Origin: Pontibacillus litoralis JSM 072002
GTDB taxonomy: Bacteria; Bacillota; Bacilli; Bacillales; BH030062
DNA length: 64,000 nt
Reading direction: 5' to 3'
NCBI RefSeq assembly: GCF_000775615.1
Contig: NZ_AVPG01000015.1
Coordinates: 1 to 64,000, forward strand
Part shown: positions 36,035 to 47,342 of the stretch, piece after piece
Numbering within the stretch: position 1 is the stretch's first letter
How the letters are laid out: the number at the start of each line of letters is the position of its first letter
Position numbers and translations under genes: made by a program
The notes under the pieces: generated by a model
The model's database searches: none
What the model saw: only the letters and a program-made list of their open reading frames with translations
What the model was told of the DNA's origin: nothing

Positions 36035-36063
36035 TTGACGATTTTACTTTTGTTTGTTAGCAT
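36035..36063 (+). promoter_or_regulatory. Candidate his operon promoter
   Basis: TTGACG, 17 bases, TAGCAT, directly after the terminator and 48 bp before hisZ. No T-box or his-codon leader peptide was found in between. Confidence 0.55.
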
Positions 36064-36110
36064 ATTAGCAAGTTAAAGTATTCAGAAAAATGGGTCAATT
36101 GGGGGGCGGA

Positions 36111-37295
36111 ATGGTGAATAATCGGTTCATGTTTGAAAAGCCGTTAGGGATGAGAGATACATTACCTTTCTTGTATGAACATAAACAGCGCGTTCGGCAT
36201 GCTATTGCAAATACAGTAACGAGCTGGGGTTATCAAGGGTTAGAAACGCCGATGGTGGAATATTTGGATACGGTTGGTGGAGCTAGTGCCATAGAAGGTA
36301 CGCGCCTATTTAAGTTGCTAGATCGGCAAGGTCATAGTCTCGTGTTACGGCCTGATTTAACAGTACCTATTGCTCGAGTGGCAGCTTCACAATTAAAGGA
36401 GCAAGGATATCCGCTTCGTCTTCATTATGATGGACCAGTGTTTCGCGCTCAACAAACAGAAGGTGGCAAGCCTGCTCAATTTGAACAAATCGGTGTTGAA
36501 TACATAGGAGAAACATCGGATTATGCGGATGCAGAAGTGATTGCGTTGCAAATTGAGGCGTTATTGGCTTCCGGATTATCAGATTTTCATATTACGATTG
36601 GTCATATTGGCTATGTAAAAGGGTTATTGTTTGAAATTTTTGGGGGACATCGAAGCACAGAAGCAGAGCAATTTTTGCGTTATTTATATGAAAAAGATTA
36701 TGTCGGTTTTCGTAAAGCAGTGAAAGAAGTAAATATAAAGGATGAAGATAGGCAACGATTAAGACAGCTTTTATCTTTAAGAGGAAAGCATCATGTATTC
36801 GCTGCAGCTGAGGAAATGGCGGAAAATGGGGCGTGTCATAAGGCTATTCAAGAATTAAAGCAACTGTATCAATTGCTACAGCTATACGATGTTCATTCCT
36901 GCGTGTCCTTTGATTTAACGGTCATCAGTCACATGCACTATTACACAGGGATATTATTTGAAGGATACACTCCGAAGGTTGGTGCCTCGTTATGTAATGG
37001 AGGACGCTATGATCAGCTGCTACCTTCTTTTCAATCGGATGCTTCTGCAACAGGATTTGCGATTCATTTAGACAGGTTGATGGAAGCGTTAGGAGAACAG
37101 GAACCATTGCATGATCGAGTACTCATATTATATGATGATCAAACATTTTCAGAAGCACTTTGTAAGGCACAAGAATTGCGAAGAAACGGTGAAAAGGTCG
37201 TCTTACAATGGATAGATGGTATTTCTGACTCTTCTTATTCGCAACATTTCAAACGTGTCGTTGATGTTTGTAGAGGTGGTGTTGTATATGAATAA
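36111..37295 (+). CDS. hisZ: ATP phosphoribosyltransferase regulatory subunit HisZ
   Basis: A 394-residue histidyl-tRNA synthetase paralogue: motif 2-like [31 protein letters not shown] region (about 103-133) is kept and the C-terminal anticodon-binding domain is shortened. Such proteins do not charge tRNA; they complete the short-form HisG. Start ATG 36111 or GTG 36114 both follow GGGGGGCGG. Presence of HisZ agrees with the short HisG encoded next, overlapping by 8 bp. Confidence 0.94.
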   Translation: MVNNRFMFEKPLGMRDTLPFLYEHKQRVRHAIANTVTSWGYQGLETPMVEYLDTVGGASAIEGTRLFKLLDRQGHSLVLRPDLTVPIARVAASQLKEQGYPLRLHYDGPVFRAQQTEGGKPAQFEQIGVEYIGETSDYADAEVIALQIEALLASGLSDFHITIGHIGYVKGLLFEIFGGHRSTEAEQFLRYLYEKDYVGFRKAVKEVNIKDEDRQRLRQLLSLRGKHHVFAAAEEMAENGACHKAIQELKQLYQLLQLYDVHSCVSFDLTVISHMHYYTGILFEGYTPKVGASLCNGGRYDQLLPSFQSDASATGFAIHLDRLMEALGEQEPLHDRVLILYDDQTFSEALCKAQELRRNGEKVVLQWIDGISDSSYSQHFKRVVDVCRGGVVYE

Positions 37296-37932
37296 TTGGT
37301 TAACGATTGCCATGCCTAAAGGTCGTATTTTTGATGAAGCTGCAGGGCTACTACGCACAATTGGCTATGATTTCACCCATGTAGAACAATCAAGGAAGCT
37401 TGTTCTGGAATTCCCTGAATATAACATTCGTGTCATGCTTGCCAAGCCAATGGATGTCGTTACGTATGTAGAATATGGAGCGGCGGATTGCGGCATTGCA
37501 GGTAAGGATGTGTTATTAGAACAAAATCGGGATGTGTATGAAATAGTAGATTTAAACATTAGTGCCTGTTATTTAGCTGTGGCTGGTTTACCGAATCAAC
37601 CGTTAAGCAAAATAGCACCGAAAATAGCAACGAAGTATCCGCACATTGCATCGGAGTACTTCCGAGAGCAGGGAGAACAAGTCGAAATTATACCGTTAAA
37701 TGGCTCAATAGAATTAGCACCACTCATCGGTTTAACCGACCGCATTGTGGATATCGTTTCTACCGGTCAAACGCTAAGAGATAACGGATTAATCGAATAC
37801 GAGAAAATTGCCCGCGTCACGTCAAGGTTCATTGTAAACCCGGTTAGCTATCGATTATCAAGTCCTATATTAGATAACATGATAGAACAATTAAGCGCCC
37901 AAATAGCTTTAGAGAAAGGAAGCGACGTATGA
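37288..37932 (+). CDS. hisG: ATP phosphoribosyltransferase, short form
   Basis: A 214-residue enzyme catalysing the first step of histidine synthesis, ATP plus PRPP to phosphoribosyl-ATP. [14 protein letters not shown] at residues 9-22, [14 protein letters not shown] (about 60-73) and the PRPP-binding [10 protein letters not shown] (about 160) are present. The regulatory ACT-like domain of long-form HisG is absent, so it needs HisZ. ATG 37288 follows AGAGGTGG; the longer ORF start lies inside hisZ and is rejected. Four bases overlap hisD. Confidence 0.96.
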   Translation: MNNWLTIAMPKGRIFDEAAGLLRTIGYDFTHVEQSRKLVLEFPEYNIRVMLAKPMDVVTYVEYGAADCGIAGKDVLLEQNRDVYEIVDLNISACYLAVAGLPNQPLSKIAPKIATKYPHIASEYFREQGEQVEIIPLNGSIELAPLIGLTDRIVDIVSTGQTLRDNGLIEYEKIARVTSRFIVNPVSYRLSSPILDNMIEQLSAQIALEKGSDV

Positions 37933-39203
37933 AACGATTAACTCCAAGTGATGTACTACGTGGGAAACGGAATGTCGATGCTGGAACAACGCAGCAACTT
38001 GCTATTGTGGAAAGGATTATGGCTGATGTACGCTCAAGGCAAGATGAAGCACTACTAGAATACACAGTGAAATTCGATGGTGCTACGCTGTCGCAATTGC
38101 GTGTAACAGAAGAAGAATTCGTCCAAGCTCGTCAACAAATGAAGAAGGAAGACATTGCGCTTTTGCAGCAAGCCGCGCAACGAATTAAGACGTTTCATGA
38201 AAAGGAGCAACGTCATTCATGGTTCCAATCAGAAAGTAACGGTACGATGCTCGGACAAAAAATAACCCCGCTAGATGCAGTGGGAGTGTACGTACCAGGT
38301 GGAACAGCTTCCTATCCTTCCTCTGTATTCATGAACGTTATTCCGGCAAAAGTAGCAGGTGTGGAGCGGATTGTCATGGTATCTCCTCCAGGATTGAACG
38401 GTCGCATCCCAGCTGAAGTACTTGTGGCAGCACATATTGCTGGAGTGCAGGAAGTGTATAAAGTAGGGGGAGCACAGGCGGTAGCCGCGTTAGCGTATGG
38501 AACGGAATCCATTACATCTGTCGACAAAATCGTCGGTCCTGGCAATATTTATGTAGCGTTGGCGAAGCGAGCTGTTTTTGGTGTTGTAGATATAGATATG
38601 ATGGCAGGTCCGAGTGAAATTGTCGTTCTTGCCGATGATACGGCTTCACCTAAAGAAGTAGCGGCTGATTTGCTGTCACAAGCAGAGCATGACGAACGTT
38701 CTTCTAGCATTCTCGTAACCTTCTCTACCTTATTAGCGGATCAAGTAGCAGACGAGGTGGAGCGACAAGTAGATGACTTGCCTCGTAAGCAAATCGCTAT
38801 GGATAGTCTAAAACAGCATGGAGCGATTGTTGTATGCACAAGTATGGAGCAATGCTTAGAAGTAGTAAATAAGATAGCCCCAGAGCATTTAGAAATCATG
38901 ATGAAAGAGCCACTACGTGTACTCGGAAAGGTAAAGCATGCAGGAGCTATTTTTCTTGGTCGTTATAGCTCAGAGCCTGTAGGGGATTATGTTGCCGGAC
39001 CGAACCATGTGTTACCGACAAATGGAACAGCTCGTTTCTCAAGTCCATTAGGCACTGATGACTTCGTGAAGAAATCGAGTGTCATTTATTACAACGAAGA
39101 AGCGTTTCATGCTCAAGCACCGGACATTGCCCGCTTTGCTAGAATGGAAGGTTTAGAAGCTCATGCCAGGGCAATAGAAATACGAATGGAGGAAAGGGAA
39201 TGA
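37929..39203 (+). CDS. hisD: Histidinol dehydrogenase
   Basis: A 424-residue zinc enzyme performing the last two oxidations from L-histidinol to L-histidine with NAD. Characteristic stretches: [21 protein letters not shown] (about 118), [27 protein letters not shown] (about 219-232), [12 protein letters not shown] with zinc-binding Gln/His, and the late [21 protein letters not shown]. It overlaps hisG and hisB by four bases each, showing tight coupling. Confidence 0.97.
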   Translation: MKRLTPSDVLRGKRNVDAGTTQQLAIVERIMADVRSRQDEALLEYTVKFDGATLSQLRVTEEEFVQARQQMKKEDIALLQQAAQRIKTFHEKEQRHSWFQSESNGTMLGQKITPLDAVGVYVPGGTASYPSSVFMNVIPAKVAGVERIVMVSPPGLNGRIPAEVLVAAHIAGVQEVYKVGGAQAVAALAYGTESITSVDKIVGPGNIYVALAKRAVFGVVDIDMMAGPSEIVVLADDTASPKEVAADLLSQAEHDERSSSILVTFSTLLADQVADEVERQVDDLPRKQIAMDSLKQHGAIVVCTSMEQCLEVVNKIAPEHLEIMMKEPLRVLGKVKHAGAIFLGRYSSEPVGDYVAGPNHVLPTNGTARFSSPLGTDDFVKKSSVIYYNEEAFHAQAPDIARFARMEGLEAHARAIEIRMEERE

Positions 39204-39793
39204 ACGAGGCCAGAGCGAGTTGCATCGAGAGGACAACAGCGGAAACGACGATCCGTTTACAATTAAACGTTGATGGTGATGGCAGCGGGGAAATCAACAT
39301 CCAAGTACCTTTTTTGAGTCATATGTTAGAACTGTTTCAAAAACATGGCTTTTTCCATCTGTCTGTCGAAGGAAAAGGAGATGTGGAGGTAGATGATCAT
39401 CATTTAACAGAAGATATTGCGATTGTACTAGGGCAGGCATTGCGTCAATCTATAGGAGATAAAAGAGGAATTCGTCGCTACGGTTCGGTAAGTCTTCCAA
39501 TGGATGAAACGCTCGTCACAGTCGCTGTCGATTTAAGTGATCGACCGCATTTGGAATGGAAAGCGAATCTCCCCGCAGCAAAAGTCGGTACATTTGATAC
39601 AGAGAATGTATATGAGTTTTTTTGGAAGCTTGCTTTAGAAGCACGTATGAATCTTCATATTATCGTTCATCACGGTTCCAATACGCATCATATCATTGAA
39701 GCTATGTTTAAAGCAACGGCTCGTGCATTAGATGAAGCAACACAAATAGATCCACGTATTAAAGGGATTATGTCTACGAAAGGGCGATTGTAG
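39200..39793 (+). CDS. hisB: Imidazoleglycerol-phosphate dehydratase
   Basis: A 197-residue enzyme with the metal-binding repeats DDHHLTEDIAIVLGQAL (about 65-81) and HHGSNTHHIIEAMFKATARAL (about 155-175), and an early PFLSHMLELFQKHG. It converts imidazole glycerol phosphate to imidazole acetol phosphate. The monofunctional form without the phosphatase domain is normal for Firmicutes; histidinol phosphatase (hisJ) is not in this window. Confidence 0.97.
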   Translation: MNEARASCIERTTAETTIRLQLNVDGDGSGEINIQVPFLSHMLELFQKHGFFHLSVEGKGDVEVDDHHLTEDIAIVLGQALRQSIGDKRGIRRYGSVSLPMDETLVTVAVDLSDRPHLEWKANLPAAKVGTFDTENVYEFFWKLALEARMNLHIIVHHGSNTHHIIEAMFKATARALDEATQIDPRIKGIMSTKGRL

Positions 39794-39794
39794 C

Positions 39795-40466
39795 ATGATT
39801 GGCATTATAGATTATGGCATGGGTAACTTATTTAGTGTTTCAAAAGCGTTACAACATATGGACATTCCGCATGTTGTATCTGCTTCGCCAAGTGAACTAC
39901 AAACGTGTAAAGGGCTTCTTTTACCTGGTGTTGGTGCTTTTCCAGATGCAATGAAGTCTTTAGAAGCTTCTGGAATGAAAGACTTTTTGCTGCACCAAGT
40001 GAACCAAGGTGTGCCATTGCTCGGTATATGTTTAGGAATGCAATTGTTATTTGAAGAAAGTGCAGAAGGTAAAGGGGCGGCAGGTTTAGCTCTTCTTCCA
40101 GGTCGTGTCGTTCGCTTTACTGGACAAGACGTACTTGGCAATAGATATAAAGTTCCGCATATGGGATGGAATGATTTGACTTTCTATCAACGAAACGATG
40201 TATTAACACAGTCCATCACGGGTGGTTATGTATATTTCGTTCACTCGTATTACGTGGAAACAATGGATCCGTCTATTGTCATTGCAAGTGCACGATATGA
40301 AACGGAAGTACCCGCTATTGTAGGAAAAGGGAACGTATATGGCACGCAATTTCACCCCGAAAAAAGTGCGACGACAGGTATGGCTATACTGGGGAACTTT
40401 TGTAACTTCATCATGAAGAAGGAGGAGTGTTTATATGGGACCATTCACAATTTATCCAGCTATTGA
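39795..40466 (+). CDS. hisH: Imidazole glycerol phosphate synthase, glutaminase subunit
   Basis: A 223-residue class I glutamine amidotransferase: nucleophile Cys in LLGICLGMQLLFEES (about 75-89) and catalytic His-Glu in GTQFHPEKSATTG (about 183-195). It supplies ammonia to HisF. The protein is about 10-15 residues longer than usual because its reading frame runs 32 bp into hisA (tail [16 protein letters not shown]), a non-conserved extension that also carries the hisA ribosome-binding site. Confidence 0.96.
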   Translation: MIGIIDYGMGNLFSVSKALQHMDIPHVVSASPSELQTCKGLLLPGVGAFPDAMKSLEASGMKDFLLHQVNQGVPLLGICLGMQLLFEESAEGKGAAGLALLPGRVVRFTGQDVLGNRYKVPHMGWNDLTFYQRNDVLTQSITGGYVYFVHSYYVETMDPSIVIASARYETEVPAIVGKGNVYGTQFHPEKSATTGMAILGNFCNFIMKKEECLYGTIHNLSSY

Positions 40467-41169
40467 TATCAAAAATGGGAAATGTGTTCGCCTAAGCCAA
40501 GGGGATTTCGAACGGGAAACAATCTATAGTGAAGATCCATTTGCAGTAGCGAAAGATTTTGCAAACCAAGGAGCAGAGTGGATCCATATAGTGGACTTAG
40601 ACGGAGCTCGCGACGGAACAAAGGTGAATGAAAAGCATATTTTACAGATTTCCAGTGAATTACCTGTTCACGTTCAAGTGGGAGGAGGTATTCGTTCGAA
40701 AGCGGATGTTGCTTTTTATATAGAACGTGGCGTGTCGCGAGTGGTGGTTGGTAGCTTAGCCATTTCACAGCCAAATGTTACGAAGGAATTAGTAAAAGAC
40801 TACAGTAGTAAAATTGCAATCGGCTTAGACGCTCGTGATGGTTACGTAGCGACGGAAGGGTGGTTGAATAATTCTCATCAACGCGTGATAGACGTCGGGA
40901 AGTATTTTGCTGAAAGCGGTGTGGAAACGTTCATTTTCACAGATATTGCCCATGACGGAATGATGAATGGTCCTAATATCGAGGCCATTGCTCAATTAGC
41001 TGACGTAACAGGGAAAAACGTGATCGCTTCAGGTGGTGTGGCTCAATTAGCGGATTTGCAACGATTAAAGCAAGTTAGCAACGTAACAGGTGTTATTATC
41101 GGCAAAGCGCTTTATACGAAACAAATGACGGTAAGAGATGCGATTGATGAGGTGACAGAACGATGTTGA
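40435..41169 (+). CDS. hisA: Phosphoribosyl-formimino-AICAR isomerase
   Basis: A 244-residue TIM-barrel isomerase with half-barrel repeats typical of HisA/His[21 protein letters not shown] at the start (catalytic Asp in AIDIK), [13 protein letters not shown] (about 83) and [13 protein letters not shown] (about 200). AAGGAGGAG lies in the end of hisH. It overlaps hisF by 7 bp. Confidence 0.97.
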   Translation: MGPFTIYPAIDIKNGKCVRLSQGDFERETIYSEDPFAVAKDFANQGAEWIHIVDLDGARDGTKVNEKHILQISSELPVHVQVGGGIRSKADVAFYIERGVSRVVVGSLAISQPNVTKELVKDYSSKIAIGLDARDGYVATEGWLNNSHQRVIDVGKYFAESGVETFIFTDIAHDGMMNGPNIEAIAQLADVTGKNVIASGGVAQLADLQRLKQVSNVTGVIIGKALYTKQMTVRDAIDEVTERC

Positions 41170-41921
41170 CGAAACGAATTATTCCTTGTTTAGATGTCCG
41201 AGAGGGTCGCGTTGTAAAGGGGATCCAATTTGGCAACATTCGTGATGCAGGAGATCCTGTTCAATTGGCTAAGCTATATGATGAACAAGGTGCCGATGAA
41301 CTCGTCTTTCTTGATATTTCAGCTACTAATGAAGGGAGAAAAACGATGCTCGAAGTCGTGCGCCAAGTCGCGGCTACGCTAACCATCCCGTTTACAGTTG
41401 GGGGAGGAATCGCATCTATTGCTGACATGCGAGCTATTTTGCGAGCTGGGGCAGATAAAGTATCGCTAAATTCAGCTGCTGTTCGTAACCCTGAGCTTAT
41501 TCGGGAAGGGGCGCGTTATTTTGGTTCGCAATGTATGGTTGTAGCAATCGATGCGAAATATAAGAGAGCGTCAAACTCTTGGAACGTATACACCCATGGA
41601 GGGCGAGAGGAGTCAGAATGGAATGTAATCGATTGGGCGCAGCACGTGCAGCGATTAGGTGCTGGGGAGTTATTGCTTACTAGTATGGATCAGGACGGTG
41701 AGAAAAGCGGATTCGATTTACCTTTACTCGAAGCGATTCAGCAAAAGGTGTATCTACCAGTAATCGCATCAGGAGGAGCGGGGCGAGGAGAACATTTTGT
41801 ACAAGTTTTTCAACGTAACCTTGCTGATGCAGCATTAGCAGCATCAATTTTTCATTACAAAGAAACATCTATTACAAATGTGAAGCAAATGTTAAAACAA
41901 AGTGGGGTGCATGTACGGTGA
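41163..41921 (+). CDS. hisF: Imidazole glycerol phosphate synthase, cyclase subunit
   Basis: A 252-residue TIM-barrel cyclase: [20 protein letters not shown] at the N-terminus (catalytic Asp11), [27 protein letters not shown] (about 77) and [17 protein letters not shown] with the second catalytic Asp (about 130-ish in the DQDG motif region). It uses HisH-derived ammonia to form IGP and AICAR. Overlaps hisIE by 4 bp. Confidence 0.97.
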   Translation: MLTKRIIPCLDVREGRVVKGIQFGNIRDAGDPVQLAKLYDEQGADELVFLDISATNEGRKTMLEVVRQVAATLTIPFTVGGGIASIADMRAILRAGADKVSLNSAAVRNPELIREGARYFGSQCMVVAIDAKYKRASNSWNVYTHGGREESEWNVIDWAQHVQRLGAGELLLTSMDQDGEKSGFDLPLLEAIQQKVYLPVIASGGAGRGEHFVQVFQRNLADAALAASIFHYKETSITNVKQMLKQSGVHVR

Positions 41922-42547
41922 ACATAGGGAGGATTCAATTTGATGAAAATGGATTGGTACCAGCAATTATTCAAGATGCCAGAAGTAAAGAAGTGCTGAC
42001 ACTTGCGTACATGAATGAAGCAGCAATGAAGCAAACAATAGAAAGTGGAGAAACTGTATTATATAGTCGATCTCGCCAATCGTTATGGAGAAAAGGGGAA
42101 ACGTCAGGTCATACACAACAAGTGATTTCTATGAAATATGATTGTGATCGAGATGCTATATTACTTCAAGTTATTCCGAATGGTCCTGCTTGCCATAAAG
42201 GGGAGGTAACTTGCTTTTCCTCTACTTTATATGGAGAGGAAAAGTCTACACCGCATTCGTATAATTACATATTAGACGAATTAGAATGGTTGTTAATGGA
42301 GCGAAAGAAAGTTCCAATAGAAGGCTCTTATACGTCTAACATGCTTCGTCAAGGGTTGGATCGAATTGCTAAGAAAGTTCCGGAAGAAGCTGGAGAAGTG
42401 GTTATTGCTGCTAAAAATAACGATCATGAGGAATTAGCGGAAGAAACAGCAGATTTATTTTTTCACACGTTATTATTACTCGTGGACCGCGGATTATCCT
42501 TGAGTGATGTGTTACAAGTGTTGGAAATTCGTCACCGAAAAAAATAA
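41918..42547 (+). CDS. hisI: Bifunctional PR-AMP cyclohydrolase / PR-ATP pyrophosphatase
   Basis: A 209-residue fusion (HisIE). N-terminal cyclohydrolase: [30 protein letters not shown] (about 50-65), zinc ligands in [10 protein letters not shown] and [10 protein letters not shown]-terminal pyrophosphatase: [38 protein letters not shown]. The two acts are steps 2 and 3 of the pathway. GTG start overlaps the hisF stop. It ends the operon; the aminotransferase hisC is not here, as in B. subtilis where it lies elsewhere. Confidence 0.97.
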   Translation: MNIGRIQFDENGLVPAIIQDARSKEVLTLAYMNEAAMKQTIESGETVLYSRSRQSLWRKGETSGHTQQVISMKYDCDRDAILLQVIPNGPACHKGEVTCFSSTLYGEEKSTPHSYNYILDELEWLLMERKKVPIEGSYTSNMLRQGLDRIAKKVPEEAGEVVIAAKNNDHEELAEETADLFFHTLLLLVDRGLSLSDVLQVLEIRHRKK

Positions 42548-42554
42548 ACACATG

Positions 42555-42583
42555 TTGGTTGAAAACGGAATATAGTGTATAAT
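42555..42583 (+). promoter_or_regulatory. Promoter of yvcD
   Basis: TTGGTT, exactly 17 bases, TATAAT; begins 7 bp after the hisI stop, 45 bp before yvcD. Confidence 0.7.
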
Positions 42584-42627
42584 GCCCTGTGGATATATCA
42601 TTGTTTGGTTCGAAGAGGAGGACCTAT

Positions 42628-43638
42628 ATGGATAACTCCATGACTAGCTCACAGGGGAAAATACATCGAAATGTTATCCCCTTTACACCTGAAGGGGAGT
42701 TTTATTTTGGTCAAGGTGTGAGGGCATTTCAACGGAGAGAATTTGAAAAAGCTATAAAATGGTTAACAAGAGCGATTGAGTTATCGCCGAAGCAACCTTT
42801 ATATCATTGTCAGTTATCGGTCGTTTACACGGAAACTGGTCAATATCATAGTGCGAATCAAGTACTAATGAACGTGTTAGCTGAATTTGGTCATGATTAC
42901 GTCGATTGCCATTATTTAATCGCTAACAATTACGCCCATCTAGGGTTGTTCCATGATGCGATGAAATTTGCGAAAGATTACTTACAACGAGCACCTGAAG
43001 GGGATTTTCATAAAGAAGCGGAAGAACTAGTAGAAATGTTAACAATGGACGATGAGGAAGATGAGGAGGAATTTGCGGAAGAAGATGAATTGATGCGTTA
43101 TCAGGAATCTGCCTTTTATTACATGGAGCATGAGCAATGGGAACAAGCTTTGCCCATATTAGAAGAAATGATGCGCTTATTCCCGAATCATATACTTGCA
43201 AAACACAAATATGCAGAAGCACTATTTTTTAGTGGGGAAAAAGAAGAAGCTATTGAGTTAGAAGAACAATGGTTACAACTTAATGATTCTTCTTTGCATA
43301 CGATTTGTAACTTGGCAATATTTTATCATTTGACGAGCAACAAAGAAGCAGCAGAAGTACACATTCAACAAATAAAGAATGTTTATCCTATAAGGGAACA
43401 ACAACAGTTAAATATAGCCGTTACACTTGCTAGGATTGGATGCTATTATGAATCCTATGAACGATTTAACCGACTGCCAAAGCGTAAATTAAAAGGACAT
43501 CTATCCTACTATAAATGGTATAGCATTACGGCTTATCATTTAGGCGAACCGTCGATTGCTATTCAACTATGGGAAGAAGGATGCATACGTCATTCTGGAT
43601 TGTCCACTTTAGGCGGTCCTTGGGGCAATAGTGATTGA
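42628..43638 (+). CDS. yvcD: TPR-repeat protein YvcD
   Basis: A 336-residue soluble protein with tetratricopeptide-like repeats: FGQGVRAFQRREFEKAIKWLTRAIELSPKQ (about 32-61), YHCQLSVVYTETGQYHSANQVL, an acidic central hinge (DDEEDEEEFAEEDE, about 147) and a second set (YYMEHEQWEQALPILEEMMRLFPNH). TPRs mediate protein contacts; no partner is evident. ATG 42628 follows GAGGAGGA; the ORF could start 13 codons earlier without a ribosome site. Location before trxB is conserved in Bacillus. Confidence 0.87.
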   Translation: MDNSMTSSQGKIHRNVIPFTPEGEFYFGQGVRAFQRREFEKAIKWLTRAIELSPKQPLYHCQLSVVYTETGQYHSANQVLMNVLAEFGHDYVDCHYLIANNYAHLGLFHDAMKFAKDYLQRAPEGDFHKEAEELVEMLTMDDEEDEEEFAEEDELMRYQESAFYYMEHEQWEQALPILEEMMRLFPNHILAKHKYAEALFFSGEKEEAIELEEQWLQLNDSSLHTICNLAIFYHLTSNKEAAEVHIQQIKNVYPIREQQQLNIAVTLARIGCYYESYERFNRLPKRKLKGHLSYYKWYSITAYHLGEPSIAIQLWEEGCIRHSGLSTLGGPWGNSD

Positions 43639-43724
43639 AGTATGAGCAAATCGATAGACCTTTGCAAACGAATTATATACGATGAGGATAGATGAATTAG
43701 ATAGAAATGAAGAAGGGGTTGTAA

Positions 43725-44672
<948 letters not shown>

Positions 44673-44781
44673 GCACACTTTAGGTGGAAGGCGTAATTGA
44701 ATTGTAAAGAAGACAATAACAAAACGTAATTACATCTTAATTGTGCTGTAACACGCATGAAATATTTATAGGGTACAATGG

Positions 44782-44852
44782 AACTAACTAATTGACCCCC
44801 TTTTAATATAGTTAGTTTGCACAGGCTATCGCGTTAGCCTGTGTATTTTTTT
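44782..44852 (+). ncRNA. Candidate small RNA with a C-rich loop
   Basis: Between trxB and yvcI, a perfect 9-bp stem AACTAACTA / TAGTTAGTT holds an 18-base loop with CCCCCTTTT (44796-44804), followed after two bases by a terminator stem CACAGGCTA / TAGCCTGTG and eight T. C-rich single-stranded loops next to a terminator are typical of Firmicute sRNAs of the RsaE/RoxS type, which pair with Shine-Dalgarno sequences. TACAAT (44774-44779) could be a -10, though its start point would clip the first stem; TTGTGC-18-TTTATA is an alternative. It may instead be only the trxB 3' end. Confidence 0.4.
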
Positions 44853-44853
44853 T
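44820..44853 (+). terminator. Rho-independent terminator after trxB
   Basis: CACAGGCTA / TAGCCTGTG with a 6-base loop and a long T-run; serves trxB and/or the candidate sRNA. Confidence 0.92.
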
Positions 44854-44897
44854 GTTTGTAGAAATATGTGGATATTTGTGAACAACACTTCTGTTGA

Positions 44898-44926
44898 TTG
44901 TAGGAAATTTAGGTGCATAGTATAAT
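44898..44926 (+). promoter_or_regulatory. Promoter of yvcI-rapZ-glmR-whiA
   Basis: TTGTAG (44898-44903), 17 bases, TATAAT (44921-44926); 45 bp before yvcI. Confidence 0.65.
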
Positions 44927-44971
44927 AGGTTAGAGTACCTCTACTTAGGAGATAATCGAGGTGAATAAACA

Positions 44972-45445
44972 ATGCAGCGCGTTACGAATTGTATATTAAA
45001 TCATCAAGGCAAGATGTTAATGCTAAAGAAACCACGACGTGGCTGGTATGTAGCTCCTGGTGGAAAGATGGAACAGGGTGAACATATTCAACAAGCTGTG
45101 GTTCGTGAATTTTATGAAGAAACAGGACTTACATTGCAACATCCACAAGTGCGTGGAGTTTTTACATTTTTAATGAAAGACGAAGCTCAAGGTGAAGTCA
45201 TGCAAGAGTGGATGATGTTTACTTTCTATTGTGAGGATTACAGTGGACAATTATTGGATCAAAGTTCTGAAGGTGATCTAGAATGGGTGGAACTCGATGA
45301 AGTGGTAGGAAAGCCAATGGCAGAAGGAGATCGTTTCTATATAGATCACATTTTGGCATCAAGGGAAACGCTATACGGAACATTTACGTACACCTCTGAT
45401 TTTAAATTATTAGATGCGACATTAACCCCCAAATCCCGTAAATAA
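44972..45445 (+). CDS. yvcI: Nudix hydrolase YvcI
   Basis: A 157-residue Nudix protein with the box GGKMEQGEHIQQAVVREFYE-ETG (about 30-53) that binds metal and diphosphate. YvcI of B. subtilis prefers guanosine nucleotides; for this protein the substrate is only inferred. It starts the conserved yvcI-yvcJ-yvcK-whiA operon; rapZ follows after 15 bp. Confidence 0.92.
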   Translation: MQRVTNCILNHQGKMLMLKKPRRGWYVAPGGKMEQGEHIQQAVVREFYEETGLTLQHPQVRGVFTFLMKDEAQGEVMQEWMMFTFYCEDYSGQLLDQSSEGDLEWVELDEVVGKPMAEGDRFYIDHILASRETLYGTFTYTSDFKLLDATLTPKSRK

Positions 45446-45460
45446 AAGGAGCGATACAAC

Positions 45461-46345
45461 ATGGCTGGTCATTCAGAAGAAACTCAACTCGTTATTATTA
45501 CAGGTATGTCAGGAGCCGGAAAAACAGTTGCAGTACAAAGCTTTGAGGATTTAGGTTTCTTTTGTGTGGATAACCTTCCTCCAGCATTGTTAACCAAATT
45601 TTTAGAATTAATGAAAGATCCTAAGCATAATATCCAAAAAGTAGCACTTGTCATGGACTTAAGAGGAAGGGAATTTTTTGACTCTTTATTTGGAGCTTTG
45701 GATTTACTTTCAAAAGAAGATTGGTTAACATCCCATATATTATTTTTAGATGCGAAAGATGAGTCGTTAGTATCTCGTTATAAAGAAACTAGGCGCTCTC
45801 ATCCATTAGCTTCAGAAGGACTTCCTTTAGAAGGAATTAAGCAAGAAAGGTTGTTACTAGATGAATTGAAAGGTAGAGCCCAAAATATTATTAATACATC
45901 AGACATTAAACCACGAGAGCTACGCGAACGCATTCTGAAATCTTATTCAGAGAAAACACAGCAAGTATTCTCTGTACAAGTTGTATCTTTTGGTTTCAAA
46001 TACGGTATTCCTATTGATGCTGATTTAGTATTTGATGTGCGTTTTTTACCGAACCCTCATTACGTTGAGCAAATGCGTCCGTTAACAGGCTTAGATGAGG
46101 AAGTTTCCAGCTATGTGTATAAATGGGGAGAGACACAATCCTTCATTGTGAAGCTGAAGGATTTATTAGCGAACATGCTCCCACAATATAAACGTGAAGG
46201 GAAAAGCCAACTCGTGATCTCGATAGGATGTACAGGTGGACAGCATCGCTCCGTTGCGATTGCGGAAGATATTGCTAAACATTTTTCTACCGACTATGTC
46301 ACCCATGTAACGCATCGAGATATTGAAAAAAGAAAGGGTAAATAA
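45461..46345 (+). CDS. rapZ: RapZ-family nucleotide-binding protein (YvcJ)
   Basis: A 294-residue P-loop protein: Walker [21 protein letters not shown] (about 13-32), Walker B-like [11 protein letters not shown], and the C-terminal RapZ domain [23 protein letters not shown] plus the conserved [16 protein letters not shown] (about 262-277). The E. coli member binds GlmZ RNA; B. subtilis YvcJ hydrolyses GTP and affects competence. Neighbour GlmR also concerns amino-sugar metabolism. Good RBS AAAGGAG. Confidence 0.95.
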   Translation: MAGHSEETQLVIITGMSGAGKTVAVQSFEDLGFFCVDNLPPALLTKFLELMKDPKHNIQKVALVMDLRGREFFDSLFGALDLLSKEDWLTSHILFLDAKDESLVSRYKETRRSHPLASEGLPLEGIKQERLLLDELKGRAQNIINTSDIKPRELRERILKSYSEKTQQVFSVQVVSFGFKYGIPIDADLVFDVRFLPNPHYVEQMRPLTGLDEEVSSYVYKWGETQSFIVKLKDLLANMLPQYKREGKSQLVISIGCTGGQHRSVAIAEDIAKHFSTDYVTHVTHRDIEKRKGK

Positions 46346-46348
46346 TAT

Positions 46349-47320
46349 ATGACTAAACAAACGTTACCACGCGTGGCTGTTCTCGGTGGAGGAACAGGAA
46401 TGCCTGTTTTGTTAAGAGGTTTAAAAGACTATCCAATCGATTTAACAGCTATTGTAACGGTAGCTGATGATGGAGGAAGTTCTGGTCGGTTACGAAATGA
46501 GTTATCTATTCCAGCACCTGGAGATATACGGAATGTCATTGCTGCTTTATCTGAAGCTGAACCAATGCTGTTAGACTTGTTTCAGCATCGGTTTTCTGAT
46601 GGGAATGGATTGTCTGGTCACTCCATGGGTAATCTATTATTAGCTGCGATGACGTCTATTACACATGACTTCTTTCATGGTATTAAAGAAATATCTCGAG
46701 TACTCAATGTGAAAGGAACGATATTGCCCATTGCCAATCAGAACATGTATTTACAAGCATTAATGCATGACGGTAGTGTTATTTCAGGCGAATCGAAAAT
46801 CCCCGAGTCAGGTAAAAGAATTAAACGTGTTTTTTTAAGTCCGCAACCTGTAGAGCCGCTTCCAGAAGCCATTGAAGCAGTGAAACAGGCAGATTTGGTT
46901 GTCATAGCTCCAGGTAGCCTTTATACGAGTACATTACCGAATTTAATTATTCCTCATATAAGTAATGCGTTACGTGAAACACAAGGAAAAGTTGTTTATG
47001 TTTGTAACGTCATGACACAAGATGGAGAGACGAACGGATATTCTGCAGCTGATCATGTAAAGGCGATTCATGAGCACATTGGTGAAGGATGTGTAGACGC
47101 CTTACTCGTTCACAATCAGCCAATTTCAACCAACGTCAAAAAAATGTACGCCGCTGAAAATGCAGTTCCCGTCGTTTATGATCATGATTGTATTCGTAAA
47201 TTAGGTGTGGACATTATTGAAGGAGATATTATTGACCCGAAGCAAACAACGTTACGACATGATACGAATAAAGTAGCTAAGATGCTCGTATCTTTAATTA
47301 ATAGACAAGATGAACATTAA
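46349..47320 (+). CDS. glmR: GlmR/YvcK regulator of UDP-GlcNAc/cell-wall precursor flux
   Basis: A 323-residue CofD-like Rossmann protein: VAVLGGGTGMPVLLRGLKDY (about 9-28), VTVADDGGSSGRLR (about 37-50), PGDIRNVIAALS and the late DVKKMY-type INTNVKK equivalent PISTNVKKMYAAENAVPV. It binds UDP-GlcNAc and stimulates GlmS, promoting growth on gluconeogenic sources in B. subtilis. It begins 3 bp after rapZ and precedes whiA. Confidence 0.95.
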   Translation: MTKQTLPRVAVLGGGTGMPVLLRGLKDYPIDLTAIVTVADDGGSSGRLRNELSIPAPGDIRNVIAALSEAEPMLLDLFQHRFSDGNGLSGHSMGNLLLAAMTSITHDFFHGIKEISRVLNVKGTILPIANQNMYLQALMHDGSVISGESKIPESGKRIKRVFLSPQPVEPLPEAIEAVKQADLVVIAPGSLYTSTLPNLIIPHISNALRETQGKVVYVCNVMTQDGETNGYSAADHVKAIHEHIGEGCVDALLVHNQPISTNVKKMYAAENAVPVVYDHDCIRKLGVDIIEGDIIDPKQTTLRHDTNKVAKMLVSLINRQDEH

Positions 47321-47342
47321 GTGAAGACAGGAGGTGTGAAGG

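Noticed and set aside
35919-36110. T-box or histidine leader peptide before hisZ
   Set aside because: No T-box sequence, specifier loop or run of His codons; only a terminator for the upstream gene and a promoter.
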